Source: Prevotella sp. (GTDB lineage Bacteria; Bacteroidota; Bacteroidia; Bacteroidales; Bacteroidaceae). Taken from it: DNA of 35,205 bases. Positions within the stretch are counted from its first letter, which is position 1, and every line of letters starts with the position of its first letter. Position numbers and translations under genes: made by a program. Below the pieces are notes generated by a model. The model did not search any database. It was given only the letters and a program-made list of their open reading frames with translations, and had not been told where the DNA came from. The DNA is taken from NCBI GenBank assembly GCA_017430675.1, contig JAFRMM010000011.1, positions 1-35,205 on the forward strand. Direction: 5' to 3'. Below are positions 32,645-35,205 of this stretch, one piece after another.

Positions 32645-34291
32645 ATGAGATACCTCAGTTGGCTGTGGCGCAATACGAAGGGAATACGGTTGAATACCCT
32701 TATTCGTATCGTAGTGGGGATCCTGAGGATTGCCTTCGGCCTGATGATGGTCTGGTTCTGCCGTCAGTTCATCGATGTCACCATCAGGAAAGGGACTGAT
32801 GGGGACATCATCCGGATGATTATGATATTGGTTGTTACCGTGATGGGAGGTATCCTATTGCGACAACTCTTTTTCTACATGAGCAAACAGGCGGATGTTC
32901 ACCAGACCAATCTGATTCGCATACGTATTTTCAGACGGCTTTTCTCTCGCGGACTGTATGACGGTAGTGAATTCCACTCAGGAGATATTTCATCCCGACT
33001 GGCGAAAGATATTGAGGTGGTAAGTGATGCGACAACCAATATTATCCCCCAGATTATTGTAACGGGTAGTCAGTTGCTTGGCGCTTTCCTATTGATGCGT
33101 TCCATGGATGCCAGACTGGCGTGGATGCTCCTGCTATCTACACCTGTAGCCATTCTTTTCGCCAAGATCATAGCGCGAAAACTGAGGGAGATGACCCTTG
33201 AGATCCGAAAGGAGGAGAGCCGCATCCAGATGCAGATACAGGAAACGATGGAGCATAATGCTGTCCTGCGTTCATTGAGGAGTGAACAGTGGGTAACGAA
33301 GAATTTGGAGGCCAAACAAGAACGTTTGAAATGCCAGGTCCTGCGGCGCACTCGTTTTACGATTGTGACACGTGTCATCTTTGCCTCTGTTTTCGGACTT
33401 GGCTATTTGTTGGCATTTGTCTGGGGAGGATTACAGTTAAGGAACGGTGCCATCACCTTTGGTGTCATGACTTCTTTCCTGCAACTTGTCAGCCAGATCC
33501 AGAATCCTATTCTCACCTTGTTGAATACGGTACCTCAGTTGATAAATGCAACAGCAAGTGTTGACAGGCTGGAAGAACTCGAAGATTGTGAAACTGGTAT
33601 TGATCCTGTCGTCTATCAGTGGGCGCTTCCTCCCGTATCTACAACACTGGGGCTACGTTTGGACGATGTGAGTTTTCATTATGCTAACAGCGACATGCAG
33701 GTCCTGCAGCACGTCACGCATTCTTTTGAACCGGGCAGTAAGACTGCGTTGATGGGTCCCACAGGCATTGGCAAGACGACACTCTTCCGATTGATGCTGG
33801 CGCTGGTCAAACCAGACTATGGTAAGGTGGCTGTTTTTCATGGTGACCGTGAGTTCCTGGTTTCTGACAAGACGCGTGACTATTTCGTGTTTGTGCCGCA
33901 GGGCAACACGTTGATGAGTGGCACAGTGAGGGATAACTTGTTGTTGGCAAAGCCTGACGCCACAGAGCAAGAATTGAGAAATGCGCTCCATACTGCTGCC
34001 GCTGATTTCGTATTTGACATGCCTGACGGTCTGGATACGGAGTTAGGAGAGCGTGCATCTGGACTCAGTGAAGGACAGGCTCAGCGGGTGGCTATAGCAA
34101 GGGGGATTTTAAGGCCGGGATCTATTCTCTTGTTGGATGAGATCAGTTCTTCCTTGGATGAGCAGACGGAGAAAGAACTTTTCAGTCGCCTGTTCTCCGC
34201 ATACCCTGAAAAGACGATGCTGTTCATTACTCACCGCCCTGCTGTCAGCGAGTTGTGCAACCATATCCTGAGACTTGATTCCTTTTTTTAG
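32645..34291 (+). CDS. ABC exporter, fused membrane and ATPase domains
   Basis: This is a 548-residue half-transporter that forms a homodimeric exporter in the inner membrane. The N-terminal type IV (exporter) membrane domain has about six spans within residues 1-300, with the typical SGDISSRLAKDIEVVSDATTN-like loop (in part) and an LLNTVPQLINATASVDRL connector. The ATPase domain runs from about 335 to 548: Walker A GPTGIGKTT (Lys377), Q-loop VPQGN, signature LSEGQ (474-478), Walker B ILLLDE (Asp498), D-loop SSLD and H-loop THRP (His530). There is no N-terminal C39 peptidase domain, so the leader would have to be removed by another protease, consistent with the neighbouring S26-like enzyme. 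It is divergent from the kinase operon. Confidence 0.88.
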   Translation: MRYLSWLWRNTKGIRLNTLIRIVVGILRIAFGLMMVWFCRQFIDVTIRKGTDGDIIRMIMILVVTVMGGILLRQLFFYMSKQADVHQTNLIRIRIFRRLFSRGLYDGSEFHSGDISSRLAKDIEVVSDATTNIIPQIIVTGSQLLGAFLLMRSMDARLAWMLLLSTPVAILFAKIIARKLREMTLEIRKEESRIQMQIQETMEHNAVLRSLRSEQWVTKNLEAKQERLKCQVLRRTRFTIVTRVIFASVFGLGYLLAFVWGGLQLRNGAITFGVMTSFLQLVSQIQNPILTLLNTVPQLINATASVDRLEELEDCETGIDPVVYQWALPPVSTTLGLRLDDVSFHYANSDMQVLQHVTHSFEPGSKTALMGPTGIGKTTLFRLMLALVKPDYGKVAVFHGDREFLVSDKTRDYFVFVPQGNTLMSGTVRDNLLLAKPDATEQELRNALHTAAADFVFDMPDGLDTELGERASGLSEGQAQRVAIARGILRPGSILLLDEISSSLDEQTEKELFSRLFSAYPEKTMLFITHRPAVSELCNHILRLDSFF

Positions 34292-34337
34292 CCTGTTATC
34301 AGCGCCATCTTTTCGCAGAATCAAATAGTAGAGGATT

Positions 34338-35205
34338 TTAGATGGTTATCTCGCCCCGCAGGCTTTGCGTCATCAGTTGGCGCACGGTCTGCGGGTCGTC
34401 GTTGTAATGGCTCTGGAGGAACATCAGTTTGGTGACGGCGCTCTCGACGGTCATGTCGCGCCCGCTGATGACACCCACCTCCTGCAGATGGTAGCCGCAG
34501 TCGTAACGGTTCATCTCGACGGCGCCCTGCAGGCACTGGCTGATGTTCACGATCACCTTGCCGTTCTTCGTGCCTTCCTTCAGGGCATTCAGCAGCCACG
34601 GGCTCTGGGGCGCATTGCCGCTGCCGAATGTACGCATGACGATGGCCTTCAGGTTGGGCGTGTGGATGATATGGCGGATCAGGTCCTCGCGGATGCCTGG
34701 GAAGAGCGAGAAGATGATGACGTTGTTGTCAAGGCGGAAGTGGGGCATCATGGCTTTTGTCCAGTCGGGCTTCAGGATGCGCTCGCGATGGTAGGTGATG
34801 TTCACGCCCGCATCGACGAGGTGTGGGAAGTTGAACGACTCGAAGGCGTTGAACTCCTCGGCACTCTGTTTCGTGGTGCGGTTGCCGCGCAGCAGGTGGC
34901 CTCCGAAGTAGATGCCCACCTCAGGCACCAGGGCATGACCCTCCTTGTCCTTGGCAGCGGCGATCTCCACGGCCGTGATGAGGTTCTCCTTGCCATCCGT
35001 GCGCAACTGTCCGATGGGAAGTTGGGAGCCTGTGAAGATGACGGGCTTCGTCAGGTTCTCCAGCATGTAGGAGAGGGCAGAGGCGGTGTAGGCCATTGTG
35101 TCCGTGCCGTGGAGCACCACGAAACCGTCGTAGTCGTCGTAGTGGTCGGCGATGCAGTGGGAGATGTCCGTCCAACGGGCGGGCATCATGTCGCTGGAGT
35201 CGATA
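34338..35205 (-). CDS. ansA: Type I L-asparaginase, N-terminus cut by window edge
   Basis: This cytoplasmic enzyme hydrolyses asparagine to aspartate and ammonia. About 289 residues are visible of a usual 340-350; the first 55 or so, including the TGGTI catalytic threonine motif, lie beyond the right edge. An internal ATG at 35189 is not the start: the frame continues upstream with IDSSD, which together with the following MM fits the conserved substrate-binding region. Seen motifs: VVLHGTDTMAYTASALSYML with the second catalytic Thr and Asp, IFTGSQLPIGQLRTDGKENL, and MRTFGSGNAPQ. The C-terminal half with VNISQCLQGAVEMNRYDCG is typical of the type I dimer. It converges on the ABC exporter and is not part of the peptide cassette. 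Confidence 0.92.
   Translation of the reverse strand, partial: IDSSDMMPARWTDISHCIADHYDDYDGFVVLHGTDTMAYTASALSYMLENLTKPVIFTGSQLPIGQLRTDGKENLITAVEIAAAKDKEGHALVPEVGIYFGGHLLRGNRTTKQSAEEFNAFESFNFPHLVDAGVNITYHRERILKPDWTKAMMPHFRLDNNVIIFSLFPGIREDLIRHIIHTPNLKAIVMRTFGSGNAPQSPWLLNALKEGTKNGKVIVNISQCLQGAVEMNRYDCGYHLQEVGVISGRDMTVESAVTKLMFLQSHYNDDPQTVRQLMTQSLRGEITI

Noticed and set aside
30759..34291. Assignment as a lasso peptide cluster
   Set aside because: The YxxP leader, RRE, kinase and exporter fit, but the transglutaminase-like B2 protease and asparagine-synthetase-like cyclase are absent and the leader lacks the expected Thr near its end.

Overview
The window looks like chromosome from a Bacteroidota bacterium, most likely Prevotella or a close relative. 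Nearly every gene block is preceded by the Bacteroidota promoter form (TTG, 20 bp, TAnCTTTG), Shine-Dalgarno sequences are mostly absent, and the protein families are typical of the group: a BspA-type leucine-rich repeat surface protein with a Prevotella-like C-terminal tail, a DUF4421-like barrel, an OmpA-family protein and a four-helix-bundle 'suffix' protein. No rRNA, tRNA, CRISPR array or transposase gene was found.

Layout. (1) 1-3875: the end of a complex I operon (nuoM, cut by the window edge, then nuoN) running into a DUF4421-like outer-membrane protein. (2) 3876-4605: a gene-free stretch holding a 516-bp element: 108-bp inverted arms (one mismatch) around six 21-bp tandem repeats. (3) 4606-8015: an OmpA-family protein, then a four-helix-bundle gene lying between two arrays of the palindrome CCTAGG repeated every 10 bp, then a lipoprotein. 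(4) 8037-16396: a TPR/SpoIIE-type PP2C phosphatase and a giant Ig-like/LRR surface protein, probably co-transcribed with the lipoprotein. (5) 16662-30631: a visibly more AT-rich exopolysaccharide/capsule operon of twelve tightly packed same-strand genes: Wzc-like copolymerase, Wza-like exporter, TupA-like ATP-grasp, Wzx flippase, Wzy polymerase, three glycosyltransferases, an NTP_transf_5 nucleotidyltransferase, a class V aminotransferase, a cytidylyltransferase fused to a Gfo/Idh/MocA domain, and a TagF-like polyol-phosphate transferase. (6) 30683-34291: a compact peptide-maturation cassette: a 44-residue Gly/Glu-rich peptide with its own promoter and terminator, an opposing PqqD / S26B peptidase / HprK-like kinase operon, and a divergent ABC exporter. 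(7) 34338-35205: a partial type I asparaginase.

How the genes fit together. The EPS operon encodes chain-length control, export, flipping and polymerisation. The last three enzymes suggest that a CDP-activated, possibly aminated, polyol phosphate is made and transferred to the glycan. The cassette behind it has the parts expected for a ribosomally made, modified and exported peptide: precursor, recognition element, kinase, protease and exporter. It has no visible cyclase, so its chemistry is not predictable from known classes. The NTP_transf_5 gene inside the EPS operon belongs to a family I recall accompanying PqqD/HprK-like genes, so the two loci may be functionally linked. The peptide cassette, the CCTAGG-flanked gene and the 516-bp inverted-repeat element are the most interesting parts of the window.
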